A stretch of 8,099 nucleotides of DNA from Acidobacteriaceae bacterium (GCA_003165855.1 PMXH01000157.1:265-8363), one strand, 5' to 3'. Positions 1 through 6,638 are shown, numbered from the stretch's first letter. The notes: generated by a model not told the origin, from the letters alone. Numbers and translations: made by a program.

Positions 1-98
1 TAATCGGGTAATTTTGTAATTTGAAAACCGAAACTCAAAACCAGCGGCAGCGTGTTTTCAAATTACCAAATTACAAAATTGCCAAATTACCCAATTTC
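1..98. repeat. AT-rich octamer-repeat hairpin downstream of secD
   Basis: The right arm (59-98) is five tandem 8-base units of the form CAAATTAC, the third and fifth degenerate. The left arm (2-28) carries the inverted complement. Positions 16-28 pair perfectly with 54-66 (13 bp, GTTTTCAAATTAC) across a 25-nt loop, and 2-14 pair with 84-96 with one mismatch. The left arm may continue beyond the window edge. The stretch is far richer in A and T than its surroundings and begins two bases after the secD stop codon. It probably fills the secD-secF gap and could act as an mRNA hairpin there, but it has no clear terminator T-run. It shares its design, not its sequence, with the repeats in tgt and mnmG. 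Confidence 0.75.
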
Positions 99-99
99 C

Positions 100-1716
100 C
101 TAAATGCTCAACGCTTCACCGCGCTGCTTGCGGCTCAAAATCCAGTCGAAGATGGTGCGCGATACGAACACGGCCGTGAACAGGTTTGCCAGCAAACCGA
201 AAGTGAGCGTGACGGCAAATCCCTGGACCGGGCCGGTTCCGAACAGGAACAGAATTGCGGCCGACACGATGGTGGTGACGTGGGTGTCCACGATGGTGAT
301 CCAGGCGTGACTAAATCCCTGATCCACCGCGGATGGCGGCGTCTTGCCGTTGCGTAATTCTTCGCGAATGCGCTCGAAAATCAGCACATTCGAATCCACA
401 CCCATGCCCACGGTAAGAATCACGCCGGCAATTCCGGGCAGCGTCAACACCGCCCCGACATAACCCATGAAGCCGAGCAGGATGACGAGATTCAATAGGA
501 GAGCAAGGTCCGCATTGATGCCCGCGGCACGGTAGTAGATCAGCATGAAAATCAGCACGACGAGCATGCCGACAACGGCGGCACGAACGCCGGCGCGGAT
601 CGAATCCGTACCCAGCGACGGGCCCACCGTGCGTTCTTCCAGATACTTGATACCCGCCGGCAGCGCGCCCGAGCGCAGGATCATTGACAAATCCTTGGCC
701 TGCTGCTGGCTCATGCTGCCGCCGCTGATTTCGCCGGTATCGCGGATGGCTTCCTTGATATTGGCGACTTCTTGGACCTTGTTATCGAGGACCACGCCCA
801 GGCTCTCGCCAACGTGCGCGGAAGTGAAGCTGTAGAAGCGCTGGCCACCCTCGCCGGTAAGAGTGAAATGCACGTTGGGCTGGCCGTTCTGGTCGGTGCT
901 GGGTTGGGCATCGCGCAAGTCTTTTCCCCGGACGGCGGAAACACGCGAAACCAGATACCACGCCTGTTCGCCTCCCGGAACTCCGGGAGCGGCGTGTCCC
1001 GGAAGAAGGATCTCATCCGGCGGCAAAATCCCGCCATTAGCCTGCAGCGCGGCTTGCTCGCTCGGGTAAGCTTGTCCAAACACCTGCTTGATCTCAAGCA
1101 TGGCGGTGGACTGCATAATGTCCTTGACGCGGCCGGGATCGTCCACGCCGGGCAACTGAACCAGAATCTGATACTGGCCGAGGCCGTGCTCCTGAATGGT
1201 CGGCTCGCTCACGCCCAGCGAATCAATGCGGTTGCGGATGGTCTCGATCGCCTGGGTTACAGCCTTGTTCTTCAGGTCACTGAGCATCTGCGGCTTCATG
1301 GAGAGCGCAAAGGTGTTGTCGGCTCCCGAACCGAGATCGTACTCGGGCAGACGCTCCGAAACGATATCCAGCAAGTCTTTGCGTGAGTCCGGCGGCACGC
1401 CCTTCAGCACAACCCGGTCGGGACTACCCTGCGGATCGGGCTTGGAGATATCGGCGAAGGCGATCTTACGCTTGTTGAGTTGTTCTTTGAGGATTTCGAC
1501 CGCATTGTCGGAATCGATGTTGACCGCGTCGTTCACCTGCACTTGCAGGATGAGATGGGTTCCGCCTCGCAGATCAAGACCGAGGTGAATGCGGTTGGTG
1601 ATGGCCGCGAGCAAGCCCTGGCCGGAAAAGCTCTGCGGAATGCCAAATATCCCGTACAGACAGGCGAGCAAAACCGCCACGATGAGTGCCAATTTCCAGA
1701 GAAAATTCTTATTCAT
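100..1716 (-). CDS. secD: Protein translocase subunit SecD
   Basis: SecD is an RND-family inner-membrane protein that works with SecF and YajC at SecYEG. It uses the proton gradient to pull exported proteins through to the periplasmic side. The 538-residue product has an N-terminal membrane segment (about 8-26), the conserved LGLDLRGG motif (45-52), the periplasmic P1 signature IRNRIDSLGVSEP (160-172) with QLPGVDDP (187-194), the ISGG segment (330-333), then a C-terminal bundle of about five membrane helices from about 374. Asp441 in MGVDSNVLIFERI matches the conserved membrane Asp tied to proton coupling in this family. The later family motif reads DTHVTT rather than the commoner DANLTT. Length is normal for a separate SecD, not a SecDF fusion. 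It starts 36 nt after yajC with no strong Shine-Dalgarno site. secF should lie beyond the left edge. Confidence 0.97.
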   Translation of the reverse strand: MNKNFLWKLALIVAVLLACLYGIFGIPQSFSGQGLLAAITNRIHLGLDLRGGTHLILQVQVNDAVNIDSDNAVEILKEQLNKRKIAFADISKPDPQGSPDRVVLKGVPPDSRKDLLDIVSERLPEYDLGSGADNTFALSMKPQMLSDLKNKAVTQAIETIRNRIDSLGVSEPTIQEHGLGQYQILVQLPGVDDPGRVKDIMQSTAMLEIKQVFGQAYPSEQAALQANGGILPPDEILLPGHAAPGVPGGEQAWYLVSRVSAVRGKDLRDAQPSTDQNGQPNVHFTLTGEGGQRFYSFTSAHVGESLGVVLDNKVQEVANIKEAIRDTGEISGGSMSQQQAKDLSMILRSGALPAGIKYLEERTVGPSLGTDSIRAGVRAAVVGMLVVLIFMLIYYRAAGINADLALLLNLVILLGFMGYVGAVLTLPGIAGVILTVGMGVDSNVLIFERIREELRNGKTPPSAVDQGFSHAWITIVDTHVTTIVSAAILFLFGTGPVQGFAVTLTFGLLANLFTAVFVSRTIFDWILSRKQRGEALSI

Positions 1717-1752
1717 AACAAAACAGAGTCCGGATATCAGGTTGTGCTGCGA

Positions 1753-2076
1753 CTACTTGTTCTTCACTTCTTCCTCGGGGGTCGTAACTTGAGTGACGGA
1801 GGCCTTGGTCACTTCCAGCAGGACGTTGTTGGGAGGAACCCGCAGATGGATGGAATCATCTTTGAGCGCCATAATCGTTCCCCGCAAGCCTCCGCTGGTG
1901 GTGATCTTGTCACCGGTCTTAAGCGAATCCAGCATGGCCGTCCACTTCTTCTGGCGGCGCTGCTGGGGCAGAATCAGCAGGAAATAAAAGATCGCAAAAA
2001 TGAAAATGAGGGGGGCAACGCTTAACCACCCCATCCCGCCACCAGCTTGTACCGCCAAGAAGGATTGCGTGTTCAT
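1753..2076 (-). CDS. yajC: Sec translocon accessory protein YajC
   Basis: YajC is a small single-span membrane protein that associates with SecDF and the SecYEG channel. The 107-residue product has a short N-terminal tail, one hydrophobic helix (about 17-36), and the family hallmark at its end, YFLLILPQQRRQKK (31-44), followed by the cytosolic domain with LKTGDKITTSGGLRGTI (52-68). The length is typical. The order yajC-secD, with 36 nt between them, is the standard operon arrangement and supports both calls. No good Shine-Dalgarno site is visible before the ATG. The gene has a 236-nt gap upstream, so it probably starts its own transcript or follows a long leader. Confidence 0.96.
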   Translation of the reverse strand: MNTQSFLAVQAGGGMGWLSVAPLIFIFAIFYFLLILPQQRRQKKWTAMLDSLKTGDKITTSGGLRGTIMALKDDSIHLRVPPNNVLLEVTKASVTQVTTPEEEVKNK

Positions 2077-2312
2077 TAAGCTATGTTCACCAGACTATTT
2101 TCAGCAAGCCAGGCTGCGCCAAGCTCTGCTAACCACACTCAAGACCCAATCCGCGAACAACCGCCCGCGCTTACCTCGCTACAGTCCTGTCATTTCACGA
2201 CGGGAGTTGTGCTCGATTCCGGCCGGATCGCGACTTGTCAAACCCGACTGCCTAGGCTTGAATCCGGGAAGGTCTTTCCGGGAAAGGTCACGGTTTCGGT
2301 CGAGACCAGACG
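2077..2312. other. Gap between tgt and yajC, no gene seen
   Basis: No convincing coding region or RNA gene is seen in these 236 bases. On the minus strand there is a perfect -35 hexamer TTGACA (2241-2236) with a poor -10 (AATCGA) 17 nt on, which may be part of a yajC promoter. A short palindrome lies at 2274-2286 (CTTTCCGGGAAAG), and an 8-base one, GCCTAGGC, at 2250-2257. Neither is followed by a T-run, so a tgt terminator is not shown. The length suggests that the yajC-secD unit is transcribed separately from tgt. Confidence 0.5.
2213..2241 (-). promoter_or_regulatory. Weak candidate promoter for yajC-secD
   Basis: A perfect TTGACA (minus strand, 2241-2236) is followed after 17 nt by AATCGA (2218-2213), which matches the sigma70 -10 consensus at only two of six bases. 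The position, about 135 nt before the yajC start in the only long gap of the minus-strand gene run, is the main reason to list it. Confidence 0.2.
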
Positions 2313-3533
2313 CTAGAGAAAACCGGACTCTCCCCCAAGTCGAATAGAATGACGCACCCGGCGCATAGTGTCAAGGTAGAAACTCAGGTTATGCAGGGTA
2401 TTTAAGACCTGAGCCAGCACTTCATTCGAAGCATACAGATGCCGCAGATATGCCCGCGAATAGCGTTGGCACACCCGGCAGCCGCAATTGGGATCGAGCG
2501 GACCTGCGTCTTGAGTATAGCGCGCTTGCTTAATTGAGACTTTTCCCTCGGAAGTAAACAGCAGGCCGTGGCGCGCCGCGCGTGTGGGCAGGACGCAGTC
2601 CATCATGTCGACGCCGAGGCGGGCGTACTCAACGATCTCCTCGGGAGTTCCCACGCCCATCACATAGCGTGGCTTGTCGGCGGGAAGATGCTCGAGCGTC
2701 GCTTCGATCACCTCACGGGTGCGCTCCCGCGGCTCGCCGACGCTGAGACCGCCGATGGCATAGCCGGGAAATCCGATTTCGATGGTGCGCTCGGCCGATT
2801 CCTTCCTAAGATCGAGGTCCATGCCGCCTTGAACTATCCCGAAAAGGGATTGAGTGGAGCAGTGGCCAGTGGTCAGTGGCCACCGGTCAGTCCGAGCGCA
2901 ATCGGCGTCGTTCGAATTCCCACTGTCCGAAAGTTGTATTCGCTCTTTCTGGCCACTGGCAACCGGCAACTGGCCACTGCCCCACGGCACTTCATGCTTG
3001 CGCTCCTCGAAATACTTCTTGCTGCGCTCGGCCCAGCGCAGGGTTAATTCCATGGAAGCTTTGGTGCGGGCGCGGTCGGCGGGATACTCCGTGCACTCAT
3101 CGAACGCCATGATAATGTCCGCGCCCAAACCGATCTGCTCCTCCATGGATCTCTCCGGGCTGAAGAAGTGCGACGAGCCATCCAGATGCGAGCGAAACGT
3201 AACGCCTTCTTCGGTGACCTTGCGAAGCTCATTCAGGCTGAAAACCTGGAAGCCGCCGGAATCGGTCAGCATGGCCCGGGGCCACGCCATGAAACGATGC
3301 AGACCACCAAGTTTGCGGACGGTTTCGACGCCGGGACGCAGGTAGAGGTGATAGGTATTGCCGAGAAGAATCTGAACCCCGAGTTCTTCGAGAATGTCCT
3401 GCGGAATGGCTTTGACCGTGGCAAGCGTGCCGACCGGCATGAACACGGGCGTTTCGACCTCGCCGTGGGGTGTGAGCAGGCGGCTGGCGCGCGCCTGCTT
3501 GCGAGTGGCCTCGATGCGAAAGTCGATGGACAT
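2313..3533 (-). CDS. tgt: tRNA-guanine transglycosylase (Tgt) with in-frame repeat insert
   Basis: Tgt swaps guanine-34 of GUN-anticodon tRNAs for preQ1 in queuosine synthesis. The ATG at 3533 gives 406 residues starting MSIDFRIEAT, as in the family; longer versions run into the upstream gene. Visible key residues are Asp91 in DSGGFQ (general acid/base), Asp145 in MAFDECT (base recognition), LFGIVQGG (230-237), Asp312 in DCVLPTR (nucleophile) and the zinc ligands Cys350, Cys352, Cys355 and His381. Spacings match Zymomonas Tgt as I recall it (Asp102, Asp156, Asp280, Cys318) except between Asp145 and the GIVQGG motif, where about 43 residues are extra. That extra stretch, roughly residues 185-227, is encoded by the inverted heptamer repeat at 2859-2980 and contains low-information peptides such as GQLPVASGQ and WPLTTGH. 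The frame is open throughout, so the protein is probably functional. The gene starts 50 nt after the phosphoesterase gene. Confidence 0.96.
   Translation of the reverse strand: MSIDFRIEATRKQARASRLLTPHGEVETPVFMPVGTLATVKAIPQDILEELGVQILLGNTYHLYLRPGVETVRKLGGLHRFMAWPRAMLTDSGGFQVFSLNELRKVTEEGVTFRSHLDGSSHFFSPERSMEEQIGLGADIIMAFDECTEYPADRARTKASMELTLRWAERSKKYFEERKHEVPWGSGQLPVASGQKERIQLSDSGNSNDADCARTDRWPLTTGHCSTQSLFGIVQGGMDLDLRKESAERTIEIGFPGYAIGGLSVGEPRERTREVIEATLEHLPADKPRYVMGVGTPEEIVEYARLGVDMMDCVLPTRAARHGLLFTSEGKVSIKQARYTQDAGPLDPNCGCRVCQRYSRAYLRHLYASNEVLAQVLNTLHNLSFYLDTMRRVRHSIRLGGESGFL
2859..2980. repeat. Heptamer inverted-repeat insert within tgt
   Basis: The left arm (2859-2891) is tandem 7-base units of the type CAGTGGC/CAGTGGT. 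The right arm (2948-2980) is the inverted counterpart, units of the type CTGGCCA/CTGGCAA. The outer 12 bases pair perfectly (2859-2870 with 2969-2980, GCAGTGGCCAGT), and about 14 of the remaining 21 positions also pair. The arms flank a 56-nt non-repetitive spacer (2892-2947). The element coincides with the stretch of Tgt that has no counterpart in the enzyme family, so it is an insertion that kept the reading frame. Confidence 0.85.
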
Positions 3534-3541
3534 TAGTTGGA

Positions 3542-3562
3542 ATTGTAGCGTTTGCGATTGTA
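3542..3562 (-). promoter_or_regulatory. Duplicated TACAAT -10-like hexamers before tgt
   Basis: Two TACAAT hexamers (minus strand, 3562-3557 and 3547-3542), 15 nt apart and each preceded by GC, lie in the 50-nt gap between the phosphoesterase gene and tgt. Each matches the sigma70 -10 consensus at five of six bases. No matching -35 is found at 16-18 nt, and the nearer one would give an almost leaderless message. An internal promoter for tgt is possible but weakly supported. Confidence 0.25.
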
Positions 3563-3583
3563 GCAACGGTGCGAGGTTGGAGG

Positions 3584-4060
3584 TCAGGATTCCGAGATCG
3601 ATAAGGGCAAGAGTTCGCCCCGCACCCCATCCTCCTCCACGATGAGCCTGCCGACGCTTACCGGTAGTTTGAATCGCCGTGGTCCGGCGCTGCCGGGATT
3701 GAAATAGAGCACTCCATCTCGCGTCTCCTGTTTGGGCGTGTGACTGTGGCCGCTGACTACGACGGCGAATCCGGCAGCCTTGGACTTGAGGTCCAACTTT
3801 GCCAGATCGTGCAGCACGTAGATGCAAACGCCGCTCAGATCCAGCACCTGCGTTTCAGGCAGTTTGCGAGACCACGGGGCCTTGTCGATGTTGCCACGCA
3901 CGGCGATGACGGGAGCCAACGTCGAGAGCGCGTCGAGGATCTCGGGCGAGCCAACGTCACCGGCGTGAATGATTCGTTCCGACCCACGCAGAGCTTCGAT
4001 GGCCTCGGGACGCAACAGGCCGTGAGTGTCGGAGATAACGCCAATCAGGACGGGAGGCAT
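3584..4060 (-). CDS. YfcE/MJ0936-family metallophosphoesterase
   Basis: This is a small calcineurin-like phosphodiesterase using two metal ions; relatives cleave phosphodiester model substrates and the natural substrate is usually unknown. The ATG at 4060 gives 158 residues, the usual length, starting MPPVLIGVISDTHG. The metal-binding motifs appear in order: Asp11-x-His13 (SDTHG), GDVG (Asp35), RGNID (Asn57), His84 in LHD, and GHSH (His105, His107), followed by the family-typical NPGSAGPRR (121-129). No signal peptide or membrane segment is seen, so it is cytosolic. It starts 11 nt after the cutC stop and precedes tgt by 50 nt, so it is probably co-transcribed. A start further upstream at 4150 is unlikely because it would overlap the end of cutC and add an unrelated Arg-rich leader. 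Confidence 0.92.
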   Translation of the reverse strand: MPPVLIGVISDTHGLLRPEAIEALRGSERIIHAGDVGSPEILDALSTLAPVIAVRGNIDKAPWSRKLPETQVLDLSGVCIYVLHDLAKLDLKSKAAGFAVVVSGHSHTPKQETRDGVLYFNPGSAGPRRFKLPVSVGRLIVEEDGVRGELLPLSISES

Positions 4061-4071
4061 GGGTTTACCGA

Positions 4072-4827
4072 TCAAGTTCGAGCCAGCGCGACCGCGCGGT
4101 GCAGATTCAGAACGTCCTCCTCGATCACCTGAAAGCGTTGATAGTCGCACTCGGGGACCGTCCCTATCGAAACTTGTGGATTACGGTGGAGCATTGGGCT
4201 GTCAACGGGACTTCTTAGGCCCACGTGAATTTCTCTCACCCCGGTTTGCTCGATGATGCTTGCGGCATTTTTGTCATGGATGCCGCCGCAAGCCATGATC
4301 GTGATCCGGCCGCACGCGGCCTCTACCAGCTGGGCAATCCGCTGAACCCCCGCGCAGGCGGCTCTTTCTCCACCAGATGTCAGGAGCCGGTCCGCGCCGG
4401 TTTTGCAGACGTCTTCCAAAGCAAGAAAAAGATCTGCGGACGTGTCGAACGCTCGGTGGAAAGTAACGTTGAGTGGCCGCGCCAGGTCGACCAACAGCCG
4501 TGTGCGCTCCATGTCTACGCTGCCGCGAGCATCGAGGACACCCAAAACGACACCGTCGGCCCCGAGCTTCTTAGCGATCAGAATGTCACGCCGCATGGTC
4601 TCAAATTCTTCCGACGTGTAACAGAAATCGCCGCCCCGGGGTCGAATCATCACCTGCAGGCCGATGGATGTCCTGGCTCGCACCAGCTCAATGAGTCCCG
4701 CGCTGGGCGTGACGCCGCCTTCGAGCAAGTTGCTGCACACTTCCACGCGTGCCGCTCCGCCTCGCTCCGACGCCAGTGCCGAAGCCACGGAGTCGACGCA
4801 TACCTCGATTGAAATCGGATCGCCCAT
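4072..4827 (-). CDS. cutC: CutC family protein
   Basis: CutC proteins are cytosolic TIM-barrel proteins named for copper homeostasis in E. coli. Their biochemical activity is not established, and the copper role in bacteria has been disputed. The 251-residue product shows the conserved blocks in order: RVEVCSNLLEGGVTPSAGLI (27-46), VMIRPRGGDFCY (59-70), GADGVVLGVL (89-98), NVTFHRAFD (119-127), DRLLTSGG (141-148), and IMACGGI near 171, where relatives commonly have a glycine-rich IMPGGG. The length is normal. The ATG at 4827 lies 18 nt after the thioesterase stop, and its own stop is 11 nt before the phosphoesterase start, so it sits inside a tightly packed operon. No metal-transport or copper-regulator gene is nearby to support a copper role here. 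Confidence 0.94.
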   Translation of the reverse strand: MGDPISIEVCVDSVASALASERGGAARVEVCSNLLEGGVTPSAGLIELVRARTSIGLQVMIRPRGGDFCYTSEEFETMRRDILIAKKLGADGVVLGVLDARGSVDMERTRLLVDLARPLNVTFHRAFDTSADLFLALEDVCKTGADRLLTSGGERAACAGVQRIAQLVEAACGRITIMACGGIHDKNAASIIEQTGVREIHVGLRSPVDSPMLHRNPQVSIGTVPECDYQRFQVIEEDVLNLHRAVALART

Positions 4828-4845
4828 AATCCAATTGCGGCAGGC

Positions 4846-5235
4846 CTACTTCTCCTTCATCTTCTCCACAAACTTGCCGATGCTCACGACCGCCCGGCCC
4901 ACGGTGCCGCGGCCGATTTCCTGAGCATCATCGCGCGCGGTCACGCGCAGCACGTAGAAACGTCCGTCAAAGGACTCCAGCACGGCCTCAGCCTGGATGT
5001 GTGCGCCGATGCCGCTCGCGGCGCGGTGCTCGATGTTGATGGAAGTGCCGACCGTGATCTCGTCGCCCTCACAGTAGGGTTGGAGCGCATGGAAGGCCGC
5101 CGTCTCCATCAGGCGAATCATGTCGGGCGTGGAATAAACCGGCGGCAACTCAGCGTGGTGCGAGGTCAGCGTGTGTTTGAATTCGACGGTTTCTTGCGCC
5201 TCGCCGCGCGCGCCGATGGGGATTGGCTTTGCCAT
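4846..5235 (-). CDS. FlK-like hotdog-fold acyl-CoA thioesterase
   Basis: The 129-residue protein resembles the fluoroacetyl-CoA thioesterase (FlK) family, cytosolic hotdog-fold hydrolases of acyl-CoA thioesters. The core reads YSTPDMIRLMETAAFHAL (34-51), then VGTSINIEHRAASGIG (62-77) and a final strand ending IGRGTVGRAVV (107-117). Thr36, Glu44 and His70 sit exactly six residues before the FlK catalytic triad as I recall it (Thr42, Glu50, His76), so the active site looks complete. Fluoroacetate is an unlikely substrate; most family members act on other short acyl-CoAs or are uncharacterised. The ATG at 5235 has a good Shine-Dalgarno site (AGGAAAGG, 5246-5239) overlapping the upstream stop codon, and the gene lies 9 nt after the CPBP gene, implying coupled translation. 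Confidence 0.86.
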   Translation of the reverse strand: MAKPIPIGARGEAQETVEFKHTLTSHHAELPPVYSTPDMIRLMETAAFHALQPYCEGDEITVGTSINIEHRAASGIGAHIQAEAVLESFDGRFYVLRVTARDDAQEIGRGTVGRAVVSIGKFVEKMKEK

Positions 5236-5238
5236 GAT

Positions 5239-5246
5239 CCTTTCCT
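5239..5246 (-). promoter_or_regulatory. Ribosome binding site of the thioesterase gene
   Basis: AGGAAAGG on the minus strand ends 3 nt before the ATG at 5235; its AGGA part is 7 nt away. It overlaps the TAG stop of the CPBP gene (5247-5245), so a ribosome finishing that gene stands on this site. This supports translational coupling and fixes the thioesterase start. Confidence 0.7.
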
Positions 5247-5940
5247 AGAAAGCTGGCTGCGCCTCTGGAGGCTTTACCGCGGCAAGGGCACGCATACCGA
5301 GAATCCCGATCACGAGGTCATATGCCGCGTGAAACACTATGACCAGATAGAGGCTCTGCGTCAGCAACACGACAAGGTGAAAGAGTATTGCCAGCGCCGC
5401 CGCCCACGTCGCGCCGCGCCATCCTTGCATCATATGAGCCACGCCGAATGTCAAAACGCAAACTACGAGGGAAATTCCAGGCGATCCTGTGATCTGGGAC
5501 AACACGCTGTACGCCACACCCCGGTAGGCAAATTCCTCGGTTACGCCCGCCAGCAAGGAAATTGGAATCCAGTAACGCATCTCTACAAGGTTCTCCGGCA
5601 GCGTCATGCGGGCCTTTTGCTTCCGCTCTTCGGTCAGCTTGCGCCATCCTGTCCTGATTCGCGCCGCGATGAAGAGAAGATAAGCAGCACCGGCCACCCA
5701 AGTCCAGGCGGGGGGCCATGCTGGGCCGAAGAGGCTGAAACTGTTTTGCTTCGCCGCCAGTGAAGTTATGGCGAGGAGAAGCAGTTGCAGGACAAGCATC
5801 GCCCGATAGCGCCGCACCTTCGGCGGCAGCGCCTTCCCAGACCTCAGCCTCAGCCAAGAGAGAATCCCGAGCGCTGGCATGAGGACCAGCACCCACAGGA
5901 GAAAGGGAATCGTGATGGTGTCCAGCGGCACCCCGATCAA
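5245..5940 (-). CDS. CPBP family intramembrane metalloprotease
   Basis: CPBP (CAAX protease/bacteriocin-processing, Abi) proteins are multi-span membrane proteases related to eukaryotic Rce1; bacterial substrates are mostly unknown. The three signature motifs are present: EEFAYR (Glu135, Glu136, Arg140), FGVAH (Phe165, His169) and HAAYD (His204, Asp208, where Asn is common). Hydrophobic segments lie at about 11-30, 48-63, 80-93, 124-134, 155-170, 178-194 and 197-217, giving 231 residues. The start is uncertain. The TTG at 5940 overlaps the upstream TGA as TTGA and is chosen for coupling; a GTG at 5931 or a GTG at 5988 (16 residues longer, overlapping the CADD-like gene by 52 nt) are alternatives. 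None has a good Shine-Dalgarno site. Processing of a neighbour product is possible but nothing shows it. Confidence 0.85.
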   Translation of the reverse strand: MIGVPLDTITIPFLLWVLVLMPALGILSWLRLRSGKALPPKVRRYRAMLVLQLLLLAITSLAAKQNSFSLFGPAWPPAWTWVAGAAYLLFIAARIRTGWRKLTEERKQKARMTLPENLVEMRYWIPISLLAGVTEEFAYRGVAYSVLSQITGSPGISLVVCVLTFGVAHMMQGWRGATWAAALAILFHLVVLLTQSLYLVIVFHAAYDLVIGILGMRALAAVKPPEAQPAF

Positions 5941-6638
5941 GCCGCGAACGTCGTGCGTGCCGCTTCGATTCCATCCAGCGCGCGCCACAACATTTTGGCC
6001 GCATTCTCAGCCGCATCCAGGGCGGCTTGCGCCGTTTCCGGATGCGCCGCGATTCGATTCTCCAGTTGCTTGCGCCAGACGTTGGAGTGGTAGATGTCGG
6101 CAGTAGCGTGCAGCGCGAAGTAGCCGCAGGTTTTGTCGTCGGCTCCATACATCTCGCGCAGGCCGCGCTCTTTCTCCTTGGCTATGCGAGGCACCTGGGA
6201 TTCGTAGACGTAAAACGCGGCCAGAACCTCTTCCGGCGTGCCCTCGCTGGCCACGCCGTGGAAGTACCGTATCAACTCCCGGATCTCCGCCACCGGCATG
6301 TGCCAGTGCATGTCTCGCCGTGCTCCCATGCCTTCGGCAAAATCGAGCCAAAGCTCGGAGTGGGGCACGGATTCCTTCCCCGATCCGCCCGCGGTGCCTT
6401 TCTCGTCGCACATGTTGGCCAGCACCGCGCGCCGCAGCTCACCCTCGTCCAAGCGAAGCGCAAACTCGGCCAGGTAGCAGGGAAACGCTTCGACGTGGTG
6501 GTAGTAGTGGCGGGCATACTCGCGCAGATCGTCGCGCGTCAAGTCGCCTGCCGCCCAGGCCCGGTAGAAAGGATGGCAGAGCAGGTCGTACCCAGCGATC
6601 GATGCCTCCAGTTGCTCGAAGAACTGTCCGTTATTCAT
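5937..6638 (-). CDS. CADD/PqqC-like haem-oxygenase-fold protein, possible pABA synthase
   Basis: The 233-residue protein belongs to the TenA/PqqC/CADD superfamily of helical dimetal or cofactor-free oxidases and looks closest to CADD. Chlamydial CADD makes p-aminobenzoate for folate from one of its own tyrosines using O2 and a dimetal centre. As I recall its residues (Tyr27, Glu81, His88, Glu142, Lys152, His174, Asp178, His181), the likely matches here are Tyr25 in HPFYRAW, Glu79 in CDEKG, His93 in PHSELW, Glu146 in YESQ, Lys156, then His177, Asp181 and His184 with identical H-x3-D-x2-H spacing. About seven residues are extra between Glu79 and His93. The ATG at 6638 is set by the strong site GGGGAGG 5 nt upstream; a longer frame to 6773 crosses the promoter. 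It leads the operon. The pABA role is inferred; an unrelated oxidase of this fold remains possible. Confidence 0.88.
   Translation of the reverse strand: MNNGQFFEQLEASIAGYDLLCHPFYRAWAAGDLTRDDLREYARHYYHHVEAFPCYLAEFALRLDEGELRRAVLANMCDEKGTAGGSGKESVPHSELWLDFAEGMGARRDMHWHMPVAEIRELIRYFHGVASEGTPEEVLAAFYVYESQVPRIAKEKERGLREMYGADDKTCGYFALHATADIYHSNVWRKQLENRIAAHPETAQAALDAAENAAKMLWRALDGIEAARTTFAA

Noticed and set aside
772..1386. Plus-strand open frame of 204 codons opposite secD
   Set aside because: Antisense shadow of a highly conserved gene; no family features or ribosome binding site.
2274..2286. Rho-independent terminator of tgt
   Set aside because: The palindrome CTTTCCGGGAAAG has no following T-run on the minus strand and almost no loop.
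2000..2347. Plus-strand open frames across the tgt-yajC gap (also 2083-2316)
   Set aside because: No recognisable domain, compositionally ordinary, overlapping gene ends on both sides and opposite to the local transcription direction.
2859..2980. Intein or self-splicing intron in tgt
   Set aside because: Far too short for either, no splice-junction residues or intron core motifs, and the frame is open with the repeat explaining the sequence.
3534..3827. N-terminal extension of tgt to 3827
   Set aside because: The added residues overlap the phosphoesterase gene in another frame and do not belong to the Tgt family, which begins near MSIDFRIEAT at 3533.
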